DNA of 64,000 nucleotides from Siminovitchia terrae (GCF_003605405.2 NZ_QYTW02000021.1:30252-94251); one strand, 5' to 3'; counted from the stretch's first letter, positions 33,156 through 43,322 are shown. Numbers and translations: made by a program. The notes: generated from the sequence alone by a model not told the origin.

Positions 33156-34436
33156 ATGAGTGAGAGAAAACGACTTTATTTAGAAGAACGACTAGGTATG
33201 CAGTTAGGGAAAGATGAAAACGGCTATTATACTATTACATTTCAAAATGAAGAGATTCAATTAAATGATACGTTAGAAGCAAGAGTACTAGACGGTTGTG
33301 ATCCGTACACTACGAGAGAAATCGAACAAAATGAAGACGACTTTGTCATTAAAGTGAGACCAGTGATCCCATTGAAGTCGTTTGGTACGTTTAAAAATAA
33401 AGAAGAAATTGTGAAACTCTTTGTTGCCCACGCATTGATCCAAAAAGTCATCCAACATGATCACGATATACTTCATTTGATTGTCAGCCCGGAGAACGTG
33501 CTTGTCAGTGATGGGCTGGAGGTGACATTTATCCATTATGGTGTGAAAGATAGTATCCCCCCATATGAAAAAACCCCCGACAGATTATTTTTTGAATTAC
33601 GTACCACATTACTAGTGCTTTTAGATGGGAATTATCGATTCAATGAATATATGAATCATCATGATACATTAAAACTATCTAATAAGGCAACAGCCCTTAT
33701 CCAACAAACAACGTTAGAAGGATTACGTGAACTTGTTTGTGATTGGATTCGAGAACAGGAGCAACAAGAGAAGCTTTTACATAAAGTGCCGAAAACAAGG
33801 TGGACCCTACAAAAGTGGATAAGCATCGGCCTTATTTCCGCGCTTGTACCAGCGATCGTGTATATTGTGTACGTTCTTGCCTTTTTACAACCACGCCAAG
33901 AAGCATTTACCGCTAGCCATGGCGCTTTCTTAAATGAAAACTATAGTGAAGTGATTGATACCCTTGAACCGTATTCACCAAGCAGCATGCCCCGCGTTGT
34001 AAAATATGAACTCGCACAATCTTATGTTGCAGTAGAGCCATTGCAAGACTATCATCGGGAAAACCTTAAAAATGTGCTCGTGCTACAGGCTGCAGAGCCT
34101 TATTTCGATTACTGGATTTCGATTGGACGGGGCGAAAATGAAGAGGCCATTGATACTGCCCGCGGGCTTCAAGATAAAGAGTGGCTCGTATATGCCAATT
34201 TGAAGCGTCGAGAAGAAGTCAAAAATGATAATAAGCTGTCAGGAAAAGAGCGGGAAGACTTGATCAAGGAGATTGAAGCAGAGATAGATAATTATATGCG
34301 TGAACTTGAGGAATTAGCGGAGGAAGAAGAACCACTCCAACAGAATGATGAAGGTAATCCAGACAATCAGGGAGGAAAAGACGAAAAAGAAAAGGATAGT
34401 GATTCCAAGAAGGAAAAGGGTGGAGGTGACAAATAA
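33156..34436 (+). CDS. essB: T7SS membrane pseudokinase EssB (YukC-like)
   Basis: This 426-residue membrane component dimerises and bridges EssC and EsaA. The N-terminal cytosolic part is a degenerate protein-kinase fold (residues 1-215), one helix spans about 221-244, and an extracellular helical domain follows. The C-terminal 45 residues are highly charged and low-complexity. It shares its last base with the essC start (TAATG). Confidence 0.93.
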   Translation: MSERKRLYLEERLGMQLGKDENGYYTITFQNEEIQLNDTLEARVLDGCDPYTTREIEQNEDDFVIKVRPVIPLKSFGTFKNKEEIVKLFVAHALIQKVIQHDHDILHLIVSPENVLVSDGLEVTFIHYGVKDSIPPYEKTPDRLFFELRTTLLVLLDGNYRFNEYMNHHDTLKLSNKATALIQQTTLEGLRELVCDWIREQEQQEKLLHKVPKTRWTLQKWISIGLISALVPAIVYIVYVLAFLQPRQEAFTASHGAFLNENYSEVIDTLEPYSPSSMPRVVKYELAQSYVAVEPLQDYHRENLKNVLVLQAAEPYFDYWISIGRGENEEAIDTARGLQDKEWLVYANLKRREEVKNDNKLSGKEREDLIKEIEAEIDNYMRELEELAEEEEPLQQNDEGNPDNQGGKDEKEKDSDSKKEKGGGDK

Positions 34437-37400
34437 TGTCCTCGACATTGTGGGTCTTTTACGATCAGTATATGCAAAGGGCATCGGTGGATGGACTCCC
34501 TACTGTTATTGGCTCAGGGGAACAAGCGAAGGTGCGTATTTCTTTTTTACAAAAAGACATACAAGTTCGTAATCAAGACGGTCAGTGCTTGATTATGTGT
34601 GGAGACGAAGAATTGCATACTCTTTCTTCTGGTGAATCATGCAACTTGAACATAGATGGTCAACCGTATTTTTTCCTATACATAAAAGAGGCTCCAAGTA
34701 TAAAAAAGTATTACATGGGTCATTCGAATCTTGTGACCATTTCCAATAAATCTTCTGCCAATGTCATTTTACCGTTAGATATTCAGGTAGATTGCACATT
34801 GCTATGTGAAAGGAAGAAATGGACGCTCTATCCGAAAGAAGGGGCACAAGCCCCGTATGTGAACGGAGTGAAAGTGTCCACACCGACCCGTATATTAGAC
34901 GGTGATGAGCTTCTTTTTGGACGCGTGCTTTTGAAAATTTTAGATGGCGACATTTTGGTGGTTGAAAGCAGTGAGCCTTATGAAACGACGTTGACACAGG
35001 TAGAAACGCCAACGTCCCTTATGCAACAACAGTATCCTATTTACCGTCGTACACCACGTATGATCTATGAACAACCGACCGATAAAGTGGATTTCTCTAT
35101 GCCGTCTGAAGAAGTGGATGATACGAGTAGGCCACTGTGGTTGGTTTTGCTGCCGCCGCTTGCGATTATCGTGATCATGGTCACGATTTCGATTACATTG
35201 AAACGCACGTGGATGTTGTTCATGTCTGTCCCGATTATGACGGTAATGGCGTTTGTGGCGACAATGATGTTTTTTCGAGAAAAGAAAAAGCGGAAGAAAA
35301 AGGAAGAAAAGCGTAAACGTGTGTACACTCGCTATTTAGAGGTGAAGCGGGATGAATTGCAGGCGCTAGCTGAAGCGCAAAGGCATGCGCTTTCGTATCA
35401 TTTGCCGACGTTTGAACAAATGAAGGATAAGACTCGTCGTGTCAGTAGCCGTATTTGGGAAAGAACCATTGACAACGACGACTTTTTAGATATTCGAATT
35501 GGACGCTCGTCGGTGCCCGCCAGCTTTGAATTAAATCAACCGAGTGATGAGTTATCGAATCGTGATCGGGATGAGCTGATGGAGGATTTTGAGCGGTTAC
35601 GTGACAAGTATTCACACCTAGAGGATGCCCCGCTACGTTTAAGTGTCGCCCGCGGTGCGCTCGGATATGTTGGAAAGCCTTCCATTGTGGAACGTGAAGT
35701 ATCGCAAATTATTGGGCAACTCGCTTTTGCCCACAGTTATCATGACTTACGGTTTGTCGCGATTTTACATAAAGAACAGCGTAGAAAATGGGAGTGGATG
35801 CGCTGGTTACCACATTTTCAATTGCCTGGTTCAGAGGCAAAAGGCTTCATTTATGATGAGAAGGCGTGCGACTACATTTTAAATCCGCTGTATCACATGC
35901 TGCGTGAGCGAGAATTGGCACAAAAAGAAGCATTTGAGAAGAAACGAGAAGCGAAAAAATTTCTCCCGCACATCGTTTTCTTTGTCGCAAACCGTTCACT
36001 GATTGCAGAACATAGTATTATGGAATATTTGGAAGGAAAAGATAAACAACTTGGCTTCACCGTCATCTTTTTAACAGATGTGACTCAAAACTTAAATGAA
36101 CATGTGCATACAATTGTGAAAGCAGTAAACCGAAACGAAGGGGAAATTGTTCTACTAAGGAACATTTCGATTCATAAACGCTTCCAGTTTGATCCCTACA
36201 ATCCGTCGAACGAAAACTATGCCCGCATGCTCGCTTCTTTGTATCATCAACAGGGTATGACGCGGTCAATCCCTGATATGGTGTCCTTTATGGAAATGTT
36301 CCCAGGGGTTAAGCAGGCGAAAGATTTAAAAATCAATAAACGTTGGCAAATCAATGACAGCACTAAATCCCTTGCAGTGCCAATCGGCTTTAAAGCAAAA
36401 GATGAGCTGCTTGAGCTAGATGCACATGAAAAGATGCATGGTCCCCACGGATTGCTTGCAGGAACAACGGGATCAGGGAAATCAGAGTTCTTACAAACCT
36501 ATATTTTGTCTTTAGCCGTCAACTACCACCCCCATGAAGTTGCCTTCTTGCTCATTGACTACAAAGGGGGCGGAATGGCGCAGCCATTTAAAGGGATGCC
36601 GCACCTCCTTGGTGTGATCACCAATATTGCTGAGAGTGAAAACTTTAGTTTACGTGCCCTAGCCTCCATTCGATCAGAATTAAAGAAGCGTCAACGCTTA
36701 TTCGATGAATATACCGTTAACCATATTAACGACTACACGGAACTGTATAAATCAGGTGTCGCTAAAGAGCCGATGCCGCACCTCTTTATTATTTCCGATG
36801 AATTTGCGGAGCTAAAAAATGAGGAGCCAGAATTTATTAAAGAACTTGTATCTGCGGCGCGCATTGGGCGATCTCTTGGTGTACATCTTCTCCTAGCGAC
36901 ACAAAAGCCGAGCGGAGTTGTAGACGGGCAAATCTGGAGTAACTCCCGTTTTCGGATCGCCTTGAAAGTACAAAATGCCACGGATTCAAGAGAAATTTTG
37001 AAAAACGAGGATGCTGCTTATATTAAAGAAACGGGCCGAGGCTATTTACAAATTGGTAGTAACGAGCAATACGACTTGTTTCAAAGCGCTTGGAGCGGTG
37101 CACAGTACATGCGGTCAGCTCACGAGGGGGAAGAGGAGATTGCTTATGTGACAGATCTTGGTTTAAAGCTTGTTTCACGAGCGGAGATGGAAGAGGACAA
37201 CAGACAAGAAAGTATCACTGAGATTGAGGCGATTGTCAGAGAAATCGCTACAACAACAAACGAATTGGCGATTGTTCCAGCAAAAAGCCCATGGCTTGAC
37301 CCATTAGAAGAACGGATCTTCTATGATGCAAAGCGTTACGAAGAAGATGATCCACAAGCATTCCCATTTGCGCTTGCCGATGACCCAGAGAATCAACGGC

Positions 37401-38908
37401 AATTCCCCATTTGTTATGATTGGGGCAAGAGCGGCAATTTAATGATCTTTGGTATAAGCGGATACGGAAAGTCGATGACGCTCATGACGTTACTCTTCGC
37501 ATTTGCGGAGAAAAGATCACCTGAGCAAGTTAACTATTATTTGCTCGACTTTGGGAACGGTGCCCTTCTGCCATTGCGCCAGCTTCGTCATACCGGGGAT
37601 TATATTAAATTAGATGAAGGACGTAAGTTAGAGAAGCTCATTGACTACATTGAAAAAGAAATGGAACTTCGCAGTGAGCTGTTTATGGAAAAAGAAGTGA
37701 GCAACATCTCCGTTTACAATGAGGTGAGTGACGAGCCATTGCCATCGATTTTCATTGTCATTGATAACTATGACATCTTGCCGGAAGAGTTTTCAGACCT
37801 AGTCCCGGCCTTCACTCGGTTCGCGCGAGATGGTCAATCACGCGGCATTTACGTCTTTGTAACCGTAACTGCAAGAAACGCGGTGAAGCCTGTGCTGTTA
37901 AACAGCATGAATATGAAGATTTGTCATTACATGATTGATAAAACTGATGTCACATCAATACTTGGAAGGGTTCCATTTGCGATTGAGTCTGTCCCGGGTC
38001 GAATGATTGTCGCAAAAGGTAAAAACTGGCTTGCCCATACTTACTTACCAGCTGAAGGGGAAACGGATTTTGAAGTAATTGAAAACGTGAAAGCACGTAT
38101 CCAAACGATTAATAGCCGCTATCATGGATCGGCACTGCCAAAATCGATGGTCATGTTGCCGAAGACCTTGACACTTGCTGGGTTCCGAGAACGCTTGGAA
38201 GAAAATCCTCAACCAGGAATCCCACTCGGCCTGAACGAAGAGACCGTGCTGCCAGTCTATATGGCTGAGGATGCAGGGGCGCACACATTGGTTGTTGGTG
38301 AACCACAGCGCGGAAAGTCAAATATGTTGAAAGTCATGCTTTCGTTCTACCTTGAGTACGATAACATAGAAAAGATTATCGTATTTGATGGAGTCGATCG
38401 CCCGTTATTTGATTTCAATCGCCATGAAAAAGTGTCCTATGTCATGACAATGGAAGGATTGAATCAAGAGATCGAAGAGGCAACACGAGTTATGGAATTA
38501 AGAAAGGCTCAATATGAAGAGGCGTTAAGCCAGGGGATGGAATTTCCTACCTTCTCTCCTTATCTCTTTGTTATTGATAATGTTGCAGACTTTAAACAGG
38601 CACTTGGCATGACGAAAGAAACTGCTTTTGCGGATATGATGAAAACGTTTGGGCATTTACAGTTCCAAGTCATAGCCGCAGCAAATCATCGGGAAATCAG
38701 TTTAGGGCGCAGCCCAGTTATTGAACAATTAAAGTCTGTCCGTCAACATGTACTTCTGATGAAAAAATCAGGGCAGAGCGTGATAAGCTTTACGATAGAT
38801 CGTACAGAGAAATTAGGAGAGGGATTTGGTTACCATATCGTCAATGGGCAAGATGTGAAAATCAAATTCCCAGAAGTGGTAAAAGAAGATCTACTTGTGC
38901 TTGTCTAA
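34436..38908 (+). CDS. essC: T7SS motor ATPase EssC (YukBA-like)
   Basis: This 1490-residue FtsK/SpoIIIE-family protein is the secretion motor. Two N-terminal FHA-like domains (about 1-190) precede two transmembrane helices (about 233-255 and 262-281). Three ATPase domains follow with Walker A motifs GTTGSGKS (676-683), GISGYGKS (1006-1013) and GEPQRGKS (1288-1295). Only the first has a full DE Walker B (FIISDEFAE); the other two read VIDNYD and VIDNVA, suggesting weak or no hydrolysis there. The gene is full length. In S. aureus the EssC C-terminus selects the effector set, so this variant probably matches the LXG module just downstream. Confidence 0.96.
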   Translation: MSSTLWVFYDQYMQRASVDGLPTVIGSGEQAKVRISFLQKDIQVRNQDGQCLIMCGDEELHTLSSGESCNLNIDGQPYFFLYIKEAPSIKKYYMGHSNLVTISNKSSANVILPLDIQVDCTLLCERKKWTLYPKEGAQAPYVNGVKVSTPTRILDGDELLFGRVLLKILDGDILVVESSEPYETTLTQVETPTSLMQQQYPIYRRTPRMIYEQPTDKVDFSMPSEEVDDTSRPLWLVLLPPLAIIVIMVTISITLKRTWMLFMSVPIMTVMAFVATMMFFREKKKRKKKEEKRKRVYTRYLEVKRDELQALAEAQRHALSYHLPTFEQMKDKTRRVSSRIWERTIDNDDFLDIRIGRSSVPASFELNQPSDELSNRDRDELMEDFERLRDKYSHLEDAPLRLSVARGALGYVGKPSIVEREVSQIIGQLAFAHSYHDLRFVAILHKEQRRKWEWMRWLPHFQLPGSEAKGFIYDEKACDYILNPLYHMLRERELAQKEAFEKKREAKKFLPHIVFFVANRSLIAEHSIMEYLEGKDKQLGFTVIFLTDVTQNLNEHVHTIVKAVNRNEGEIVLLRNISIHKRFQFDPYNPSNENYARMLASLYHQQGMTRSIPDMVSFMEMFPGVKQAKDLKINKRWQINDSTKSLAVPIGFKAKDELLELDAHEKMHGPHGLLAGTTGSGKSEFLQTYILSLAVNYHPHEVAFLLIDYKGGGMAQPFKGMPHLLGVITNIAESENFSLRALASIRSELKKRQRLFDEYTVNHINDYTELYKSGVAKEPMPHLFIISDEFAELKNEEPEFIKELVSAARIGRSLGVHLLLATQKPSGVVDGQIWSNSRFRIALKVQNATDSREILKNEDAAYIKETGRGYLQIGSNEQYDLFQSAWSGAQYMRSAHEGEEEIAYVTDLGLKLVSRAEMEEDNRQESITEIEAIVREIATTTNELAIVPAKSPWLDPLEERIFYDAKRYEEDDPQAFPFALADDPENQRQFPICYDWGKSGNLMIFGISGYGKSMTLMTLLFAFAEKRSPEQVNYYLLDFGNGALLPLRQLRHTGDYIKLDEGRKLEKLIDYIEKEMELRSELFMEKEVSNISVYNEVSDEPLPSIFIVIDNYDILPEEFSDLVPAFTRFARDGQSRGIYVFVTVTARNAVKPVLLNSMNMKICHYMIDKTDVTSILGRVPFAIESVPGRMIVAKGKNWLAHTYLPAEGETDFEVIENVKARIQTINSRYHGSALPKSMVMLPKTLTLAGFRERLEENPQPGIPLGLNEETVLPVYMAEDAGAHTLVVGEPQRGKSNMLKVMLSFYLEYDNIEKIIVFDGVDRPLFDFNRHEKVSYVMTMEGLNQEIEEATRVMELRKAQYEEALSQGMEFPTFSPYLFVIDNVADFKQALGMTKETAFADMMKTFGHLQFQVIAAANHREISLGRSPVIEQLKSVRQHVLLMKKSGQSVISFTIDRTEKLGEGFGYHIVNGQDVKIKFPEVVKEDLLVLV

Positions 38909-39062
38909 TATATCAACTAGTCAACGCCGTTTTTGGCTATGTCGTCTGGCGAGGGCTAAACGAAGTTTTTAAAATCGTTAAGATGCTTGACAGTAAGGAT
39001 GGGTTTTATTCAGTGAAGAAGGATTAAACTGTGTGATAAAAACGAAGAAGGGTGTATAGGTG

Positions 39063-39476
39063 ATGAGCTATTATTTAAATCAAATTAATCTGCTGAATAA
39101 TGAGATCCGAACGATTAGGAAAGGAATGGATATAGCAGGAGAGCATCGTCAAGAGTTGCTTGATGTCCGAAGTAAGTTAGTAACTGAAAAAAGTACGTTA
39201 GTATCAGATAAAAGTCATATCGATAATCCGGAATTAGGAAATGACGCAGCGCGTGGGACCATTGCATCTGACTTCGAAAGGGCAGAGCGTGATAAGCTTA
39301 AACTGGAGCATGTGAAGTTACCAGAGCAAGTCCAAGAAATGATCGATGCCATTGATAGTGAGCGAGATCGACTCCATGAAAAAATTGAGAGTGGAAGACT
39401 ACAAATTCAATACCGAAATGATCGAATTAACCATTTGAGAAAGCTAGATAAGCTAGCAAGGGAAAATAAGGGGTGA
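39063..39476 (+). CDS. DUF5082/YwqH-like LXG accessory protein
   Basis: This 137-residue helical protein with heptad-like patterns is found directly upstream of LXG toxin genes. It resembles B. subtilis YwqH, the first gene of the ywqHIJK LXG locus. Such small partners bind the LXG domain and help target the toxin to the T7SS. ATG 39063 is preferred, after GAAGAAGGGTG. It is four bases upstream of the next gene. Family assignment is from sequence style and gene order. Confidence 0.7.
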   Translation: MSYYLNQINLLNNEIRTIRKGMDIAGEHRQELLDVRSKLVTEKSTLVSDKSHIDNPELGNDAARGTIASDFERAERDKLKLEHVKLPEQVQEMIDAIDSERDRLHEKIESGRLQIQYRNDRINHLRKLDKLARENKG

Positions 39477-39482
39477 TAGATG

Positions 39483-39740
39483 ATGGAAATTAAAGTAAAC
39501 GTAGAGGAAGCCCTAGTAATCCTTCAGGCAGTCGGAGAGCTTGCTGGTAGTTTTCAAAAAGAAGCGGTTGATTCAACTGAGGGGCTGGACATGTTGCTAG
39601 CTGAAACCGGAGAAGTAGAAGAAATAGAGGATAAATTAAGCGTGTATTTTCAGGCGTTGAGTCAAATGGAACAGCAATTCCAAACCTTGGTGCAAGAATA
39701 TGAGAATGTGGACCATGAACTTGCAGGGAAAATGAGGTGA
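39483..39740 (+). CDS. DUF5344/YwqI-like LXG accessory protein
   Basis: This 85-residue, acidic, all-helical protein (MEIKVNVEEALVILQAV...) corresponds in position and size to YwqI. It is WXG100-like in size and predicted fold and probably forms a targeting complex with the YwqH-like protein and the LXG domain. Its stop overlaps the ribosome site (GAGGTGA) of the toxin gene, so expression is coupled. Confidence 0.7.
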   Translation: MEIKVNVEEALVILQAVGELAGSFQKEAVDSTEGLDMLLAETGEVEEIEDKLSVYFQALSQMEQQFQTLVQEYENVDHELAGKMR

Positions 39741-39745
39741 AAATA

Positions 39746-41440
39746 ATGAAAATCTTAGATGTCAGTCAAGCGATCGCGAAGCTTGATAAAGACATAGATC
39801 AATTGCAACATCGCCTGGATTTTTTGGATTTGATGGATGTAGGAATTGAAAGAGTACTGAATATGGACGGCGCATTCACTGGAGAAGGTGGGGAAGCAAT
39901 AATCTTGAATCATGCTGAGTTACAGCTCCCAACGATCCGGGCATTTCGCGCCCACATCACCATTACGATTGAAAAAATCAAAAAAATGAAGGCATATATC
40001 CTTGAATTTGAGCCCTCTGAAAATGGGGTAGTGACCGAAGATTTTTGGGATACGCAAATGACTCGAGGGCTAGATAAAGTTGAGGAGTCAACGGAGCAGT
40101 CTAAACAAAAAGTGGATGAGTATGCCACTTCGGTTAGCCATATTATGAATCTTGGAAAGCTAGACATATGCCAAGTATTAAACTGCATCGATAGTTCGCG
40201 TAAATTCGCAAGTGAAGTCGTTGATGATTTGTATATGCTTGACAATGACGGAGTCGATTTAATGGCTGACGTACAAGCGAGCCGTACCGAACTAGACACC
40301 ATTGTGCAAAAAGCGGTAGAGTGGACCAATGCAGGCGGACCTCTTTTAAAAGGGGTGAATATTCAAGACGTAAGGTCACATTTCGAAGAGATGACGTTAC
40401 ATAAGGAAGCGCCGGACGTGAATATGGGTCGCTTGGATCGTGGAGATGACCGTTCGTTAGTACAGGGAGTAGTGAATTTCTTAGGAACAGATGTAAAAAC
40501 GATTCAGAATTGGGGACTGGTTGGTGTTGATGTTGCGCGTGGTGCAGCGACGACAATAATGTTTACAACGGGCATGTTGAAATTCGTGGACAATGGAAAC
40601 GGTACTGTTAAATTGGTGGCCGATAAGAAATGGACAAAGCAAAAAGGAAAGTACGATTCAAAACTGGCTTCTAAAATACATGAGTTGATGAAACACCCAA
40701 AAGGGAAATATATTGTTCAACGTTATGGATATATGCCTAGCAATCTTCCAAAAGAAATAGCCGGATTAAGGAATCTGCCTAAAGTAGGAGTTGGAGGACT
40801 GTTGAACAGAGCTTCAGGTCCAACAGTGATCTATAAAAATGGACAGCGGTTTGTAAATTACTTCCGGCGTGGGGATGGTCTTAAAGGAAATGCATCTAAT
40901 TTATGGAAAAACTTAAAAAGCAATTTCTTACCAACAATAAAGAGCATTGATGTAAAAAATTCGCTTAAAAATATAAAACCAGGTGGTGGCGGCTGGCAAA
41001 AGAATCTCGCCCGAGCAGGAAATGTATTGGCGGTAGGCCTCAACTTTATGGAGGCATTTTCGGATGAACATAAAGATAAAAGTGCCGCACAAAGAACAGG
41101 TCGCGCGCTTGCAGGAACAGCGTTGGATATTGGTGCTGCATATGCGGGTGCAACTGGAGGGGCGGCTATAGGTACGATGATTTTCCCTGGTGTCGGTACG
41201 GTCGTTGGTGGATTTGTTGGCGCAGCAATTGGTGGTATCTCAGCGAACACATTTTTAGGAGAGCCTGTACGGCAAGTTGGAGAGAAAATTGGAGCTGCAG
41301 TTGAAAAAGGTTGGAATGCCGCAGTAGATGCAGGAAAAGCTGCTTGGAATGCAGCAAGTGATTTTGGAAATGAGGTCAAAGAAGGAGCAAAGAATTTACT
41401 ATCAAGCGGTGCCAAAGCGCTTGGAAGCCTGTTTGGTTAA
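39746..41440 (+). CDS. LXG-domain polymorphic toxin with glycine-zipper C-terminus
   Basis: This 564-residue predicted T7SS effector has an N-terminal LXG domain (about 1-205: MKILDVSQAIAKLDKDIDQL..., with FTGEGGEAI and EFEPSENGV). A middle region (205-430) links to a Gly/Ala-rich hydrophobic segment at about 457-498 with repeated GxxxG spacing (AGATGGAAIGTMIFPGVGTV). An amphipathic Ala/Lys tail follows. No nuclease, deaminase, ADP-ribosyltransferase or NADase motif is seen. The zipper resembles membrane-active LXG toxins such as TelE, so membrane permeabilisation is the best guess. ATG 39746 follows GAGGTGA. Neighbours are two accessory genes upstream and a six-helix membrane protein downstream. 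Confidence 0.85.
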   Translation: MKILDVSQAIAKLDKDIDQLQHRLDFLDLMDVGIERVLNMDGAFTGEGGEAIILNHAELQLPTIRAFRAHITITIEKIKKMKAYILEFEPSENGVVTEDFWDTQMTRGLDKVEESTEQSKQKVDEYATSVSHIMNLGKLDICQVLNCIDSSRKFASEVVDDLYMLDNDGVDLMADVQASRTELDTIVQKAVEWTNAGGPLLKGVNIQDVRSHFEEMTLHKEAPDVNMGRLDRGDDRSLVQGVVNFLGTDVKTIQNWGLVGVDVARGAATTIMFTTGMLKFVDNGNGTVKLVADKKWTKQKGKYDSKLASKIHELMKHPKGKYIVQRYGYMPSNLPKEIAGLRNLPKVGVGGLLNRASGPTVIYKNGQRFVNYFRRGDGLKGNASNLWKNLKSNFLPTIKSIDVKNSLKNIKPGGGGWQKNLARAGNVLAVGLNFMEAFSDEHKDKSAAQRTGRALAGTALDIGAAYAGATGGAAIGTMIFPGVGTVVGGFVGAAIGGISANTFLGEPVRQVGEKIGAAVEKGWNAAVDAGKAAWNAASDFGNEVKEGAKNLLSSGAKALGSLFG

Positions 41441-41529
41441 TGTAGGTGATAGGGGGATCTCCCCCCTTCCCAATATTTACTGCTAGGTTTCTTATTATGT
41501 AATGAAATGTGGAATTGAGGTGCAAAATT

Positions 41530-42624
41530 GTGGGATATGTTAACCCATCTCCTGATACATACGAAAAAAAGGAAAGTTTTCTCTCTACTTATAGTGGTTA
41601 TTACTTTTTTTTCGGGGCGTTGGTTCATCTCTATAGTATTCCCAATATATTTTTTGTGTACATAAATGATACATCGCGTTTGTTTGCCATTTTACTTTGG
41701 GGAAGTTATTTGATTGTTTGTGCGATTTCTGCATATGTTGATTATCGTGTTCCAGATAATGCTCGACTGGGAACTTATTCACTGGTTCTTTCTGCAGGTC
41801 TATGGTCAATGGTGGCGATTAATTTATATGGAATACAGGCGTTAGTGGATCAGCCATTTTACCAAGAGCTCTATATCAATCTTCTATGGATTCAATTGTT
41901 GTTCATTTTATTTTCATGGATCAAGTGGATCCCGGTTCGTACACGAGAGAGGATAGCCCGTATAGTAACCATTATACTTGGCGCTTTTTTTATATTTCAT
42001 TTGTTAGGGATTTTTGCTTCCACCAAAGGCATGGGGATTTATGCATTTTTGTTTGGGAAAGAAGTAGCGGTGGCCCTCATATGGCCAGGCATCGCCCTTT
42101 TTTTCTCTGGATTTTGGACACGTCTGATTATGGCCGCGGGCATAGACTTAGACATTACGCCAGAAGAGCGGGCGCGAAGGATGGCAGAAGAGAAAGCACG
42201 CGAAGAGGCGAAGAAAAGAAAACCATCAGAAGAAATGCTGTCAAGTGGACGTTACTTGGAGTATGGAGAGTTGGATTATTACATTACAGAGGGAATAAGT
42301 AGTTATCGGGAAAAGGGATCGAAGACGTTTGAAGATGTAGAGTTTTTATATGTAGAGAATGCCGTCCGTTATTTTAATCGCTTGGATTTGACTCCGACAA
42401 AAGAAATGATTTTGTACAAAGAGAATGGGCAATGGTACTGTCAGACAACAGGGCAAGAACCTGAACGAGTGTTGTTACCAGAGCATTTAGAAGAGGAAAA
42501 GGACGAATTTGAAATCGATAAACGTGAGTATTTGGAACAGGCGATTGAATACAGACGTATAGTCCCGTACTTTGTAGAGATTCCGAGTGATATTGATGAG
42601 TCCAAGATTGACAGGGATGAATAA
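41530..42624 (+). CDS. Six-helix membrane protein, candidate immunity to the LXG toxin
   Basis: This 364-residue protein is not a family I recognise. Six hydrophobic helices (about 24-44, 50-70, 78-100, 114-133, 143-161, 176-200) are followed by a charged coiled segment (EERARRMAEEKAREEAKKRK) and a soluble domain of about 130 residues. Its place directly after a putative membrane-active LXG toxin suggests an immunity role. I choose GTG 41530, 7 bases after GAGGTG. The region encoding its C-terminal 100 residues recurs as a degraded copy at 45,081-45,363. Function is inferred from context only. Confidence 0.6.
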   Translation: MGYVNPSPDTYEKKESFLSTYSGYYFFFGALVHLYSIPNIFFVYINDTSRLFAILLWGSYLIVCAISAYVDYRVPDNARLGTYSLVLSAGLWSMVAINLYGIQALVDQPFYQELYINLLWIQLLFILFSWIKWIPVRTRERIARIVTIILGAFFIFHLLGIFASTKGMGIYAFLFGKEVAVALIWPGIALFFSGFWTRLIMAAGIDLDITPEERARRMAEEKAREEAKKRKPSEEMLSSGRYLEYGELDYYITEGISSYREKGSKTFEDVEFLYVENAVRYFNRLDLTPTKEMILYKENGQWYCQTTGQEPERVLLPEHLEEEKDEFEIDKREYLEQAIEYRRIVPYFVEIPSDIDESKIDRDE

Positions 42625-42703
42625 AATGTATTCTTGAAAAAGCTATCAACTGTTGTAGAGAATATTTTGGTCCGATAAAAAACGGCTTAAAGGAGAGGCA
42701 GAG

Positions 42704-43276
42704 ATGGTGAGTGAAGCAAATCGAACACAAGTCAGTAATGACAGTATGATTGTTTACCCTGGGAAAGGGAGAATGTTGTTGCTTTCGATTTTATCATTGG
42801 CGTTTGTGGCTGTGCTTGTGTGGGCGGCGTTTAATCGAGTTGAAATTGCAGACGATGCCCAAGGGATCACCGCTGTCATCGCGCCCATTCTCCCCTTCAT
42901 TTTGGTGGTAGGCATCCCGTTTTTTGGCCTTTGCACGGTGTATCTATTGTATGGTCTTGTCAAACCGAGACCGTCATTACGAATTGATCAAGAAGGAATT
43001 TACGAAAATGCTACTCTAGCAAGTGTGGGTCTGATCCGTTGGGATGAGATTGAGCGAATAGGGATGTATTCGTTAGGGGGACAAAAGATGATTGGCATCA
43101 TGCCGACAGACTTTGAACCTTTCCTTCAACGACAAAGTGGTGTGAAACGTGCACTATTAAGTATGAACAAGAAAAAAGAGATTCCAATCAGTATCCCGCA
43201 AAATGCAAGTGATGTTCCGTTAGAGGCAGTGTTGGAATTTGTTGAGCAATTTATTGATAAAGAGAAAATCGGGTAG
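42704..43276 (+). CDS. STM3941-like two-helix membrane protein
   Basis: This 190-residue protein has two hydrophobic helices (about 23-43 and 56-85) and a PH-like soluble domain with LRIDQEGIYENATL and GLIRWDEIERIGMYS. That pattern fits the uncharacterised STM3941 family. Such genes often accompany polymorphic toxin modules, so it may be an immunity or accessory factor. AGGAGAGGCAG precedes the ATG. A short frameshifted copy of its 5' end is at 45,444. Confidence 0.6.
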   Translation: MVSEANRTQVSNDSMIVYPGKGRMLLLSILSLAFVAVLVWAAFNRVEIADDAQGITAVIAPILPFILVVGIPFFGLCTVYLLYGLVKPRPSLRIDQEGIYENATLASVGLIRWDEIERIGMYSLGGQKMIGIMPTDFEPFLQRQSGVKRALLSMNKKKEIPISIPQNASDVPLEAVLEFVEQFIDKEKIG

Positions 43277-43322
43277 GTACATTCATTCCAAGGATTAATA
43301 AACATGAATGGAGGGGTGGACA

